Part shown: positions 1-7,625 of the stretch, in pieces | How positions within the stretch are numbered: position 1 is the first letter of the stretch | Layout of the letters: every line of letters starts with the position of its first letter | Origin: Sandaracinobacteroides sayramensis | Lineage (GTDB): Bacteria; Pseudomonadota; Alphaproteobacteria; Sphingomonadales; Sphingomonadaceae | NCBI RefSeq assembly: GCF_022014495.1 | Contig: NZ_JAKLSQ010000008.1 | Coordinates: 1-62,696, forward strand | Direction of reading: 5' to 3' | DNA: 62,696 nt | Made by a program: the position numbers and the translations under genes | Notes under the pieces: model-generated | Database searches by the model: none | Told to the model about the DNA's origin: nothing | What the model saw: the letters and a program-made list of their open reading frames with translations, nothing else

Positions 1-551
1 ATGTCGACATCTTCTCGCTGAACTCGATCCTGCTGGGGCAGAGCCGGGTGTTCACCACCTTCGGCGGCGATCTGTTCATGTGGTCGGTGAAGGGCGACAT
101 CAACGCCGGCCGGGGTTCGAAGAGCACGGCGGTCTATCAGCCGCCGCGGCGGGTGTATGACGAATATGGCAATGTGACGCTGTCGCCGCCGACGCAGAAC
201 ACCGGGGCGGGGATCGCGACGCTGGCGCCGATCCCGGAGATTCCGCCGGGGGATGTGGACCTGATCGCGCCCTTGGGCACGATCGACGCCGGCGAGGCTG
301 GCATCCGGGTGTCGGGCGACGTGAACCTTGCGGCGTTGCAGGTTCTGAACGCGGCGAACATCGAGGTGAAGGGCGATGCGACGGGCATCCCACAGGCAGC
401 CGTGGTCGACACCGGGGCCTTGACGGCGGCCTCGTCGGCGGCGAGTGCCGTCATCGCCCAGGCCGCAGCCCTCGCAGAACGCACTAGACCCCAAATGGTC
501 CGGGAAATCCCGGCCATCGTGACGGTGCGCTTCCTCGGCTTCGGCGAATAA
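1..551 (+). CDS. Filamentous haemagglutinin family protein, C-terminal end (5' truncated by window)
   Basis: The reading frame is open from base 3 with no start codon, so only the last ~183 residues of a larger protein are present. The visible part resembles the C-terminal region of sphingomonad filamentous-haemagglutinin family proteins (DUF3739-like). It has a segment about a quantity of haemagglutinin-like DNA-template motifs: SRVFTTFGGDLFMWSVKGDI, then INAGRGSK, then a proline-rich stretch and a short beta-rich part on cyclic valine/glycine patterns (IRVSGDVNL). Such proteins are large secreted or surface adhesins. The genes that follow on the same strand encode envelope proteins, which fits an export or adhesion locus. 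The family assignment rests on recalled motifs. The N-terminal secretion domain lies outside the window. Confidence 0.7.
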   Translation, partial: VDIFSLNSILLGQSRVFTTFGGDLFMWSVKGDINAGRGSKSTAVYQPPRRVYDEYGNVTLSPPTQNTGAGIATLAPIPEIPPGDVDLIAPLGTIDAGEAGIRVSGDVNLAALQVLNAANIEVKGDATGIPQAAVVDTGALTAASSAASAVIAQAAALAERTRPQMVREIPAIVTVRFLGFGE

Positions 552-561
552 CCACCCCACC

Positions 562-589
562 GGCCGGGCGGTCCCCATGCCGCCCGGCC
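562..589 (+). terminator. 10-bp GC-rich hairpin between adhesin and sapC-like gene
   Basis: GGCCGGGCGG (562-571) and CCGCCCGGCC (580-589) form a perfect 10-bp stem with an 8-nt loop just after the adhesin stop codon. No T-run follows, so it may be a weak terminator or an mRNA 3'-end stabiliser. An ATG at 577 lies in the loop, which argues against using it as the start of the next gene. Confidence 0.5.
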
Positions 590-612
590 ATACAGCTTCC
601 CTGGAGTATCCG

Positions 613-1392
613 ATGGCAACCCAACCCCCCGCCGACACGGCCGGCGAAGCCCGGCCGCAGCTTCCGCTCTTCTATCGCTCGCCCGAGCCGCTCAGTTCCG
701 CGCGGCATGGCGACTGGCGGCTGAAGCAGGGCGATCTCGCCTTCGCCGCCGAAACCGCCTTCGTGCCCATCGTGGTGGGCGAGCTGGCCGCCGCCGCCCG
801 CAACTACCCCATCGTCTTCGCCGCCGACAACAGCCAGCCGATCGCCGTGCTGGGGCTGGAAGCCCGCAACCTGTTCGTCACCGAGGGGCGCTGGGCGGAG
901 GACGGCTATCTGCCGGCCTATGTCCGGCGCTACCCCTTCGCCTTCATCGCCACCACCAACCCGGACGGCTTCGCGCTGGCGATCGACACCGCCTCCGACC
1001 GGGTGGCGCAAGGTGGCACGGAAGGTGAGCCGCTGTTCGCCGACGGCCAGCCGACCGAGCTGACGAAGCAGGCGCTCGGCTTCTGCGACGCCTTTCAGGG
1101 CGAAGCGACCGCCACGCGCGCGTTCGCCGAGGCGCTCGCCTCGAACGAGCTGCTGGTGGACCGGCGCGCCGACGCCACGCTGCCGGACGGCCGCAGGCTG
1201 GGGCTGGACGGCTTCCGCGTCGTCGATGCCGAGAAGTTCGCGCAACTCCCCGACGAGCTGGTGGTCGAATGGCACCGCAAGGGCTGGCTGGCCCTGGTGC
1301 ATTTCCACCTGCTGTCGCTCGAACGCTTTTCCGCCCTGCTCAACCGCCAGAGCGCGCTGCAGCCCGCCAAAGCCCAGGAAGAAGTCGCCTGA
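613..1392 (+). CDS. SapC family protein
   Basis: The 259-residue protein matches the SapC family (PF07277), seen in conserved segments such as HGDWRLK near the N-terminus, FVPIVVGEL, and the YVRRYPF/FIA block around residues 105-115. The exact function of SapC proteins is not established; they are named after a Campylobacter S-layer gene. The ATG at 613 is preferred over one at 577 because GGAG sits 6 bases before it, while the 577 codon lies inside a hairpin loop. The stop codon overlaps the start of the next gene (TGATG), so the two are probably translationally coupled. The position after a haemagglutinin-like gene suggests a surface-protein context. Confidence 0.8.
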   Translation: MATQPPADTAGEARPQLPLFYRSPEPLSSARHGDWRLKQGDLAFAAETAFVPIVVGELAAAARNYPIVFAADNSQPIAVLGLEARNLFVTEGRWAEDGYLPAYVRRYPFAFIATTNPDGFALAIDTASDRVAQGGTEGEPLFADGQPTELTKQALGFCDAFQGEATATRAFAEALASNELLVDRRADATLPDGRRLGLDGFRVVDAEKFAQLPDELVVEWHRKGWLALVHFHLLSLERFSALLNRQSALQPAKAQEEVA

Positions 1393-1982
1393 TGCCGATC
1401 CGTTCCCTCCTCCTTTCCGCAAGCCTCCTACTGGCCGCGCCGGCGCTGGGGCAGGCGCCCGCCTCCCAGCCGCCCGCCTCTCAACCACTGGGCGGGCCGC
1501 TGGTGCCGGGCGTCTGCCTGCTCTCGCGGGAGGCGGTTTTCACCAACGCCGTCGTCGGCAAGGCCGCCAACACCCGCCTCCAGGAACTGGCGCGCGCTGC
1601 CCAGGCCGAGATCGACGCCGGCCGCACGCCGCTGGAAGCCGAAGCCAAGGCGCTGGAAGCGGTGGCCGACAGCGCCCAGACCCGGCAAAGGCGCGAGGCG
1701 CTGGCCACCCGTTGGCAGGCACTGCAAGCCAAGGCCGCCCACAACGGCCGCGAGATCGAGGCGACCCGCGCCAAGGCGCTGGAGCGCATCGCCAACGAAG
1801 CGCAACCGGTGATCGCCCAGACTTATGCCGGGCGGAAATGCGGCCTGCTGCTCGATCGCAGCATGGCGCTGGGCGGCAACTTCGCGAACGACATCACCGC
1901 CGATGTGGTGAAGGGCCTGGACGCGCGGCTGCAATCCATCCCGGTCGAGCGCGAGCGCCTGCCGGAAGCGGCCGCGCGCTGA
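1392..1982 (+). CDS. OmpH/Skp-like periplasmic protein
   Basis: The 196-residue protein begins with a clear Sec signal peptide (hydrophobic core LLLSASLLLAAPAL, then GQA). The mature part is Ala/Glu/Arg-rich and predicted helical, with long heptad-like stretches at about residues 60-145, as in the OmpH/Skp chaperone family. Skp proteins hold unfolded outer-membrane proteins in the periplasm. Two cysteines (in GVCLLSRE and RKCGLLL) could form a disulfide. The ATG overlaps the stop of the SapC gene by one base. A dedicated chaperone for the upstream adhesin is possible but inferred only from position. Confidence 0.7.
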   Translation: MPIRSLLLSASLLLAAPALGQAPASQPPASQPLGGPLVPGVCLLSREAVFTNAVVGKAANTRLQELARAAQAEIDAGRTPLEAEAKALEAVADSAQTRQRREALATRWQALQAKAAHNGREIEATRAKALERIANEAQPVIAQTYAGRKCGLLLDRSMALGGNFANDITADVVKGLDARLQSIPVERERLPEAAAR

Positions 1983-1995
1983 CCGCTGAAGAGCC

Positions 1996-2265
1996 ATGGC
2001 CGCGCTCTCGACCGGGGACTGCACGGCCGCAGAGGCCGGGGAGGCGGGCGGCAACGCCCGCCTCGAGCCTGTCCGGAAAGCCGGGCTGCGCGCCTGGGCG
2101 GCCGAGGTGCGCGCCAGCCATGGTCTTTACCAGCGGCAATCGGAGCTTCGGCGGAGCCGTAAGCGGTCGCTGCCGGTAACACGCCTGCAATTCTGGTCGT
2201 TTAGTTTCAGTCTCGGCCTCCTGACCCTCATGTGGTGGAGCGCATTCGCAGCAGGAGCAGGTTGA
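1996..2265 (+). CDS. Possible small single-pass membrane protein
   Basis: This open frame could encode up to 89 residues. It ends with a basic stretch (RRSRKRS) followed by a hydrophobic helix of about 20 residues (FWSFSFSLGLLTLMWWSAF). The stop codon overlaps the start of the next gene as TGATG, an arrangement seen repeatedly in this window between genuine genes. No convincing ribosome-binding site marks the start, so the true N-terminus may be further in. I do not recognise a family. It could instead be a chance frame in a 280-base gap. Confidence 0.35.
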   Translation: MAALSTGDCTAAEAGEAGGNARLEPVRKAGLRAWAAEVRASHGLYQRQSELRRSRKRSLPVTRLQFWSFSFSLGLLTLMWWSAFAAGAG

Positions 2266-2720
2266 TGGCGTACAATAATGTCTTTTCGCGCGTGGGGCAC
2301 AGGCTGGCGGCCATGCTGGGCCTTGGCCTTGCGGCCGCCGCGCCGGCAACAGCTTCCGGGCCGATGGCGCCCTCCGCCGCCCCCGCCGAATGGGTGCGCT
2401 ACGCCGAAGGCACCACTTCCACCATCAAGGACTGGCTGCAGGCGGACGACGAGAATGCGCTGCGCCTGCGCGCCTATCTCCACGCCAGCAATTCGGCCGG
2501 CGCCGGCAAGCCCTTGATGCTGAAGATCTGGGTCGCGCCGGATGGCACCGTTTCGCGCGTCGGCTTCCAGCCCTTCGCGCATGAGGAGGCGAATGCCGGC
2601 CTGCGCACGCTGGTCGAGGGGCGCAAGCTGCCCGCGCCGCCGGCGAAGATGCTGCTGCCGATCAATATCGCGGTCGAGCTGGAACCGGCTCCGTCCACCG
2701 GCGGCACGGTTCGCATGTGA
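2265..2720 (+). CDS. Secreted protein with TonB C-terminal-like fold
   Basis: The 151-residue protein has an N-terminal signal sequence (LAAMLGLGLAAAAPATASG). The segment at about residues 88-145 (LKIWVAPDGTVSRVGF, then LRTLVEGRKLPAPP, then a hydrophobic strand) resembles the TonB C-terminal domain pattern with its PDG turn. There is no N-terminal transmembrane anchor plus proline-rich spacer of full TonB, so it is a TonB_C-like secreted protein rather than a TonB. AGGAG lies 8 bases before the ATG and the start overlaps an upstream stop (TGATG). It closes the envelope-protein operon that follows the adhesin. Confidence 0.6.
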   Translation: MAYNNVFSRVGHRLAAMLGLGLAAAAPATASGPMAPSAAPAEWVRYAEGTTSTIKDWLQADDENALRLRAYLHASNSAGAGKPLMLKIWVAPDGTVSRVGFQPFAHEEANAGLRTLVEGRKLPAPPAKMLLPINIAVELEPAPSTGGTVRM

Positions 2721-2731
2721 AACGGGTTCGG

Positions 2732-2747
2732 CGGGGCTGCGGCCCCG
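2732..2747. terminator. Hairpin between convergent genes
   Basis: CGGGGC (2732-2737) and GCCCCG (2742-2747) form a 6-bp stem with a TGCG loop, exactly between the stop codons of the convergent TonB_C-like gene and surE. It may act in both directions, but no clear T-run follows on either strand. Confidence 0.4.
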
Positions 2748-3506
2748 TCAGCCTTCCAGCTTCGCCGACAGCGCCGCCATGGTCTGGCGGTGCGTCAGGT
2801 CCAGGTGCAGCGGCGTCACCGACACATAGCCCTCGCGCACCGCTTCCAGATCGCTGCGGTGCGCCGGCGTCTCCACTTCGCGGCCATAGCCGAACCAGTA
2901 ATAGGGGAAGCCGCGCGGGTCGATTCGGGCGTCGATGCGGATATGGCCGTAATCGCGGAAGCCCTGCTCGGTCACCCGCACGCCCACGGGCTTCGCCACC
3001 GGCGGGAAGTTGATGTTCACCAGCACGCCGCCGCCCCAGTCGGCCTCCACCACCTTGCGGATGACGTCGGCCCCGCTCGCCTCGGCTGCGGCGAAGCTTT
3101 CCTTGCCCAAGCTGTAGTCCGCCATCGCCTGCGAAAGGGCGATGGAGCGGATTCCGGCCAGCGTGCCTTCCATCGCCGCCGAGACGGTGCCGGAATAGGT
3201 GAGGTCCTCCGCCATGTTCGGGCCACGGTTGACGCCGGAAAGGATGAGGTCGGGGCGGATCCCGTCCATCAGATGCCCCAGCGCCATCATCACGCTGTCG
3301 GTCGGCGTGCCGGCCACCGCATAGCGGCGCGGGCCCAGTTCCCGCACCCGGATCGGCCGGGTCAGCGTCAGCGAATGCCCCGCGCCCGACTGTTCCTCGG
3401 CCGGGGCCACATACCAGAGGTCGTCGGAAAGCTGGCGGGCGATGCGCTCCAGCGCGGCGAAGCCGGGGGCGTGGATACCGTCGTCGTTGGTCAGCAGAAT
3501 GCGCAT
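2748..3506 (-). CDS. surE: 5'/3'-nucleotidase SurE
   Basis: SurE hydrolyses nucleoside monophosphates in a metal-dependent way and is linked to stationary-phase survival. The 252-residue protein starts with the family signature [10 protein letters not shown] (metal-binding Asp pair) and carries PAEEQSGAGHS, VAGTPTDSV and LSGVNRGPN, all characteristic. Two adjacent ATG codons exist (3509 and 3506). The 3509 codon overlaps the serS stop as ATGA, while 3506 gives the canonical N-terminus and better spacing to GGAG. It forms a two-gene unit with serS, a common neighbour arrangement in this group. Confidence 0.95.
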   Translation of the reverse strand: MRILLTNDDGIHAPGFAALERIARQLSDDLWYVAPAEEQSGAGHSLTLTRPIRVRELGPRRYAVAGTPTDSVMMALGHLMDGIRPDLILSGVNRGPNMAEDLTYSGTVSAAMEGTLAGIRSIALSQAMADYSLGKESFAAAEASGADVIRKVVEADWGGGVLVNINFPPVAKPVGVRVTEQGFRDYGHIRIDARIDPRGFPYYWFGYGREVETPAHRSDLEAVREGYVSVTPLHLDLTHRQTMAALSAKLEG

Positions 3507-4774
3507 CATGGCTCCGGCGTCAGGGTTTCGAGGCCGCCCATATAGGGGCGAAGTGCGTCGGGAAGGCGCACGCCGCCGTCGGGCAGCTGGTGGTTTTCCA
3601 GCACGGCCACCAGCGTCCGCCCCACCGCCAGGCCGGAGCCATTGAGTGTGTGCAGATGCGTGGTGCCCTTCTCCCCGCGCGTCTTGAAGCGCGCCTCCAT
3701 CCGCCGCGCCTGGAAGGCGCCGCAGTTGGAAACCGAGGAAATCTCCCGATAGGCCCCGGCGCCCGGCAGCCACACTTCCAGATCGTAGGTCCTGGTCGCG
3801 GAAAAGCCCATGTCGCCGGCGCACAGCAGCATGCGGCGATAGGGCAGCTCCAACGCTTCCAGCACCGCTTCCGCTGCCAGCAGCATCCGCTCATGCTCGG
3901 CTTCCGACTGCTCGGGCGCGCAGATGGTCACCAGCTCCACCTTCTCGAACTGGTGCTGGCGGATCAGGCCGCGCGTGTCCTTGCCGGCGGCGCCCGCCTC
4001 GCTGCGGAAGCAGGGCGTCAGCGCCGTCAGCCTCAGCGGCAGCTCTTCGGAGTCCAGAATCTGCCCGTTCACCAGATTGGTCAGGCTGACCTCGGCAGTG
4101 GGGATCAGCCAGCGGCCGTCCGTCGTGCGGAACAGATCCTCGGCGAATTTCGGAAGCTGGCCGGTGCCGAACACCGCCTCGTCGCGCACCAGCAGCGGCA
4201 CCACGGTTTCGCGCCAGCCGGCCGCCACCTGCCGGTCCAGCATGAACTGCCCCAGCGCCCGGTGCAGCCGCGCCAGCTGCCCTTCCAGCACCATGAAGCG
4301 GCTGCCCGAAAGCCGCGCCGCGCCTTCCGGGTTCCAGCCCAGCTTCTCCGCCAGCGCGTCATGCTCGGCGCCGCCGTTTCTCGGCGTGCCCCAGCGCTTC
4401 CGCTCCACATTGCCATGCTCGTCGGCGCCGTCCGGCACGTCCGGCGCGGGCAGGTTCGGCAGGGCAGCGGCCAGCGCCTCCACCTGGGCAGCCCGTTCGC
4501 GCTCCTCGGCCTCGGCCTCGGCGATCTCCGCCTTCAGCGCCGTGACTTCCGCCATCAGCGCCTCGGCGGTCGCGTCGTCCTTATTCGCCTTGGCCGCGCC
4601 GATCGCCTTCGAAGCCTCGTTGCGCCGCGCCAGCGCCCCCTGCAAAGCCGTCTGCACCGAACGCAGCGCGGCATCCGCTTCCAGAATGGCGGCCGAGGCG
4701 TTGGCCACACCCCGGCGGGCAAGCGCCGCATCGAACGCGGCAGGATCGGCGCGAAGAGCTTTCAGGTCGTGCAT
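3506..4774 (-). CDS. serS: Seryl-tRNA synthetase
   Basis: This cytoplasmic class II synthetase charges tRNA-Ser. The 422-residue length is typical. The N-terminal ~110 residues form the tRNA-binding coiled coil (alternating Ala/Glu/Lys, for example [16 protein letters not shown]). The catalytic domain shows motif 2 ([20 protein letters not shown], then HQFEKVE) and motif 3 ([16 protein letters not shown]). The start at 4774 gives [11 protein letters not shown], the usual N-terminus of the family. It is followed by surE with overlapping stop and start codons. Confidence 0.97.
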   Translation of the reverse strand: MHDLKALRADPAAFDAALARRGVANASAAILEADAALRSVQTALQGALARRNEASKAIGAAKANKDDATAEALMAEVTALKAEIAEAEAEERERAAQVEALAAALPNLPAPDVPDGADEHGNVERKRWGTPRNGGAEHDALAEKLGWNPEGAARLSGSRFMVLEGQLARLHRALGQFMLDRQVAAGWRETVVPLLVRDEAVFGTGQLPKFAEDLFRTTDGRWLIPTAEVSLTNLVNGQILDSEELPLRLTALTPCFRSEAGAAGKDTRGLIRQHQFEKVELVTICAPEQSEAEHERMLLAAEAVLEALELPYRRMLLCAGDMGFSATRTYDLEVWLPGAGAYREISSVSNCGAFQARRMEARFKTRGEKGTTHLHTLNGSGLAVGRTLVAVLENHQLPDGGVRLPDALRPYMGGLETLTPEP

Positions 4775-4829
4775 GGCCGCGCCTATGGCCCGGCTGGCGG
4801 GCGGGGGCAAGGCTTTGCCGGGGTGTTGT

Positions 4830-4899
4830 CTGCCTCCGGCGGCCAGGGCTTTGCCCTGGACCCAGCAGGGGCGTGACGCCCCTGCACCCCCGATCCTCG
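4830..4899. repeat. Dispersed repeat family A, copy 1
   Basis: A ~68-bp sequence is repeated at 10105-10172 with only about two mismatches. It contains two perfect palindromes: CCAGGGC-TTT-GCCCTGG and CAGGGGCGT-G-ACGCCCCTG. The 440-base gap 4775-5214 holds no gene; it is filled by four repeat families in the order A, B, C, D. Confidence 0.85.
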
Positions 4900-4934
4900 G
4901 GATATGCGGCGAGATCGGGCTTGTGGGGAGTTTT

Positions 4935-4974
4935 ATTGCCTGCGGCGCGAGCTTGTTCAGGCGCCGCAGGCAAT
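4935..4974. repeat. Dispersed repeat family B (14-bp inverted pair), copy 1
   Basis: ATTGCCTGCGGCGC (4935-4948) and its exact reverse complement (4961-4974) flank a 12-base spacer. The same 14-mer, whole or slightly trimmed, recurs near 10211, 10392 and 24785, always next to the other repeat families. Confidence 0.75.
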
Positions 4975-5022
4975 CAGAACGGGCCGCGCATGGGGAGTGG
5001 CGCTGACGTCGCATAACTCTCC

Positions 5023-5110
5023 GTCACCCCGGGCTTGACCCGGGGTCCAGCTATTCTGTTGGCGAAGCGTGGAAGAAAAAAGCTGGACCCCGGGTCAAGC
5101 CCGGGGTGAC
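5023..5110. repeat. Dispersed repeat family C, paired copy
   Basis: A 30-base arm at 5023-5052 and its perfect reverse complement at 5081-5110 flank a 28-base spacer. Each arm itself contains the palindrome CCCCGGGCTTGACCCGGGG. Similar arms occur at 10267, 14544, 24816, 34072, 43591 and 52170. This looks like a repetitive extragenic palindrome (REP-like) family; similar CCCGGGCTTGACCCGGG elements are widespread in Alphaproteobacteria. Confidence 0.9.
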
Positions 5111-5150
5111 GGGTGTATGGGTTGGCCGGCCTGGCGCCGCGTCGAGGATC

Positions 5151-5206
5151 GGGGGTGCAGGGGAATCATTCCCCTGCCGGGGTGAAGGGGCAGAGCCCCT
5201 TCGGAC
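5151..5206. repeat. Dispersed repeat family D, copy 1
   Basis: About 53 bases recur almost exactly at 10456-10508. Each copy contains CAGGGGAAT-C-ATTCCCCTG and GAAGGGGC-AGA-GCCCCTTC. The right edge abuts the stop codon of the NfeD-like gene, so the two hairpins may end that transcript from either side. Confidence 0.85.
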
Positions 5207-5214
5207 TTCCCCCC

Positions 5215-5676
5215 TCAGCCAACCTGGCCGACGGGCTCCACCTTCAGCACCGCCCCATCCGCCCCCACCACGCGCACGGTTGAGCCTTCGGCGGCGTCCG
5301 GGCCTTCGGCCAGCCATTCGCTGTCGCCCAGCCGCACGCGGCCCCGCCCGCCTTGGATGGCTTGCGAAACGATGGCACTGCTGCCGGCCAGCCGTTCGGC
5401 GCGGCGGTTCAGCAGCGGGTCGTCGGAGGGGCGCAGGCGGTTGGGGTTGTATTTGCGCGACAGCAGCAGCGAGAAGACGATCCACAGCGCGAAGGCACCA
5501 AGCTGGCCGTCCAGAGTCAGGTTGAAGAGAGCGGCGGTGGCGGCGGTTCCAAGTGCCGCCAGCGCCACCCAGATCAGATAGGCGCCGGGCAGCAGTATCT
5601 CCAGCCCGGCGGCGACGGCCGCCAGAGACAGCCATCCCCACGGGGAGAAGATCAGGCCCAGAAGGCCGTCCTTCAC
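5215..5676 (-). CDS. NfeD-family membrane protein
   Basis: The 153-residue protein has three or four hydrophobic helices in its first half (for example FSPWGWLSLAAVAAGLEILL and ALGTAATAALFNLTL) followed by a soluble C-terminal beta-barrel-like part (GRGRVRLGDSEWLAEG and GSTVRVVGADGAVLKVEP), as in the NfeD OB-fold. NfeD proteins pair with SPFH proteins in the membrane and are thought to help organise membrane domains or quality control. The gene overlaps the upstream SPFH gene by four bases, the usual arrangement. Confidence 0.85.
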   Translation of the reverse strand: MKDGLLGLIFSPWGWLSLAAVAAGLEILLPGAYLIWVALAALGTAATAALFNLTLDGQLGAFALWIVFSLLLSRKYNPNRLRPSDDPLLNRRAERLAGSSAIVSQAIQGGRGRVRLGDSEWLAEGPDAAEGSTVRVVGADGAVLKVEPVGQVG

Positions 5677-6635
5677 CGCCCGTCGTCCCGCCGCTGTGGC
5701 AGGCCCGAGCTACCACGCGGGCGGCTTTCGTCGTTCACCGCCTTCACCAGTTCGGCGATGCCGCCCACCGACCCGATCACGCTGGAGGCGTCCAGCGGCA
5801 TGAAGATGGTCTTGGCGGAGGGGGCGTTGGCGAACTGCGCCAGCGCGTCCACATATTTCTGCGCCACGAAATAGTTCACCGCCTGCACATCGCCCTTGGC
5901 GATCGCCTCGGAGACCATCCGCGTCGCTTCGGCTTCGGCCTGCGCCTCGCGCTCTCGGGCTTCGGCGTCGCGGAAGGCGGCTTCGCGCCGGCCTTCGGCT
6001 TCCAGGATCTGCGCCTGCTTCTCGCCCTCGGCGCGCAGGATGGCGGCGGCGCGCTGGCCTTCGGCTTCCAGCGTGAAGGCGCGCTTGTCCCGCTCGGCCT
6101 TCATCTGCCGGGCCATGGCGTCCTGGATGTCGCGCGGCGGCTGGATGTCCTTCACTTCGCAGCGCGTCACCTTGATGCCCCAGGGGGCGGTGGCGTGGTC
6201 GATCACCGTCAGCAGCCGGGCGTTGATCTCGTCGCGCTTCGACAGGCTTTCGTCGAGGTCCAGGCTGCCCATCACCGTGCGCAGGTTGGTCTGTGTCAGC
6301 GCCGTCACGGCCGCCGTCAGGTTGGAGACTTCATAGGCCGCCTTCGCCGCGTCCAGCACCTGGAAGAACACCACGCCGTCGACGGCGACCACCGCATTGT
6401 CCCGGGTGATGATCTCCTGCGTGGGGATGGGCAGCACCTGCTCCATCATGTTCATCTTCAGCCCGATGCGGTCGACGAAGGGGATGATGAGGGAGAAGCC
6501 GGGGCGCAGCGTGGTGGTGTAGCGGCCCAGCCGCTCCAGCGTATATTCATAGCCCTGCTTCACGATCACCACCGAGCCGAACAGCGCCAGCACGGCGAGC
6601 AACACCAGAAACGCGGTAAAGATCAGAACGCCCAC
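5673..6635 (-). CDS. SPFH/stomatin-like membrane protein (QmcA type)
   Basis: The 320-residue protein has an N-terminal transmembrane helix (VLIFTAFLVLLAVLALFGSV), then the SPFH/Band 7 domain beginning KQGYEYTLERLGRY and including ITRDNAVVAVDGVVFFQV and IQPPRDIQDAM. A long Ala/Glu-rich coiled coil follows (AEGQRAAAILRAEGEKQAQI and onward to about residue 250). Family members oligomerise at the inner membrane and often regulate FtsH-type proteolysis. It overlaps the NfeD-like gene (ATGA), which supports a partnership. An ftsH gene lies about 8 kb away in a separate unit. Confidence 0.93.
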   Translation of the reverse strand: MGVLIFTAFLVLLAVLALFGSVVIVKQGYEYTLERLGRYTTTLRPGFSLIIPFVDRIGLKMNMMEQVLPIPTQEIITRDNAVVAVDGVVFFQVLDAAKAAYEVSNLTAAVTALTQTNLRTVMGSLDLDESLSKRDEINARLLTVIDHATAPWGIKVTRCEVKDIQPPRDIQDAMARQMKAERDKRAFTLEAEGQRAAAILRAEGEKQAQILEAEGRREAAFRDAEAREREAQAEAEATRMVSEAIAKGDVQAVNYFVAQKYVDALAQFANAPSAKTIFMPLDASSVIGSVGGIAELVKAVNDESRPRGSSGLPQRRDDGR

Positions 6636-6701
6636 GACAAATCCCTTCCCCTTCTCATGGCCCGCATCCGGTGGCGAAACGGGGAAGGCGCAACACCGCG
6701 C

Positions 6702-7487
6702 TTAGCCTTCCGCCGGCAACCAGGCCGGAACCAGCATTTGCGCGGCCGCACCATCCACCGTCAGCGGCTGCGCCAGATAATCCATGCGAAAGATCGCCAT
6801 CTGCAGGTCGCCGTGCCGCGTGCCGCGCAACTGCCCGGCTTCGCGCTCGCCCGCCATCACTTTGGCGTCCGGCGCGCTTTCGGCCGAGAGGCGCAGCGGC
6901 AGCAGGCGTTTGCGCAGCTTGTCGCGGTGGTGCATTCGCGCGGTGTTTTCCTGCCCGGTGTAGCAACCCTTGGCGAAGCTGACGCCGTGCAGTTCGCGGG
7001 CGTTGGTTTCCAGCCACAGAAGCTCGTCGCGGCCGATCTCGTCGGAATCCGGCAGGCCCAGCACCAGACGGTGCGCGTGCCACCCTTCCAGCGCCCCGGG
7101 GCCGCCCGAAGGCGCGGCAAGGTAGCGGCTGCCGGCAAGCGGCGTGCGCGGGTCCGCCGGGTGCGCGCTGCCCTCGCCCCAGCTCTGCCAGACGGCCAGG
7201 GCCGGCTCGGGCGCGATCGCCACCTGCTTGCGCAGCCGGAACATGCTCAGCCGCTTCGCCAACGCCTCCACATCTTCGGCCGCCGCGTCCAGCAGCACAT
7301 CCTCGCCGTCCGCGAACAGGAAAAGCTGGAACAGCGCCTTGCCCTGCGGCGAAAGCAGCCCGGCGTAAAGCGGCTGCTCGGGGGAAAGCGCGGCCACATC
7401 CTGCGTCAGCAGGCCTTGCAGGAACCCGCGCGTGTCCGGGCCTGAGAGGCGCAGCAGCGCGCGGTCGGAAAGCTCGGCTTGCGGCAT
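6702..7487 (-). CDS. ygfZ: Folate-binding protein YgfZ/GcvT-like
   Basis: YgfZ proteins are related to the glycine-cleavage T protein, bind folate and help maintain certain iron-sulfur enzymes. The 261-residue protein carries the diagnostic signature KGCYTGQE (about residues 172-179) with its conserved cysteine, and an N-terminal GcvT-like fold starting LLRLSGPDTRGFLQGLLTQDV. The start at 7487 gives MPQAELSDRALL. A SUF cluster-assembly operon occurs elsewhere in the window (36976-42426), but nothing links the two directly. Confidence 0.93.
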   Translation of the reverse strand: MPQAELSDRALLRLSGPDTRGFLQGLLTQDVAALSPEQPLYAGLLSPQGKALFQLFLFADGEDVLLDAAAEDVEALAKRLSMFRLRKQVAIAPEPALAVWQSWGEGSAHPADPRTPLAGSRYLAAPSGGPGALEGWHAHRLVLGLPDSDEIGRDELLWLETNARELHGVSFAKGCYTGQENTARMHHRDKLRKRLLPLRLSAESAPDAKVMAGEREAGQLRGTRHGDLQMAIFRMDYLAQPLTVDGAAAQMLVPAWLPAEG

Positions 7488-7625
7488 GTCCTTTCCTACA
7501 TAGGTCCATGGCCGGGGGCTGCAAGGCTGCGGCGGAAAATCCTCTGGAAGCGGGGGGGCTTGCCGTGCCAAGGATGCTGGCAGGAGTCGGGCCGGCAGGC
7601 CCCCCTGAAGCGAGGGAGTAGAGTG

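Noticed and set aside
484-1488. Long minus-strand open frame over the SapC gene
   Set aside because: Shadow frame caused by high GC; low-complexity translation, no family, and it lies opposite a well-supported gene.
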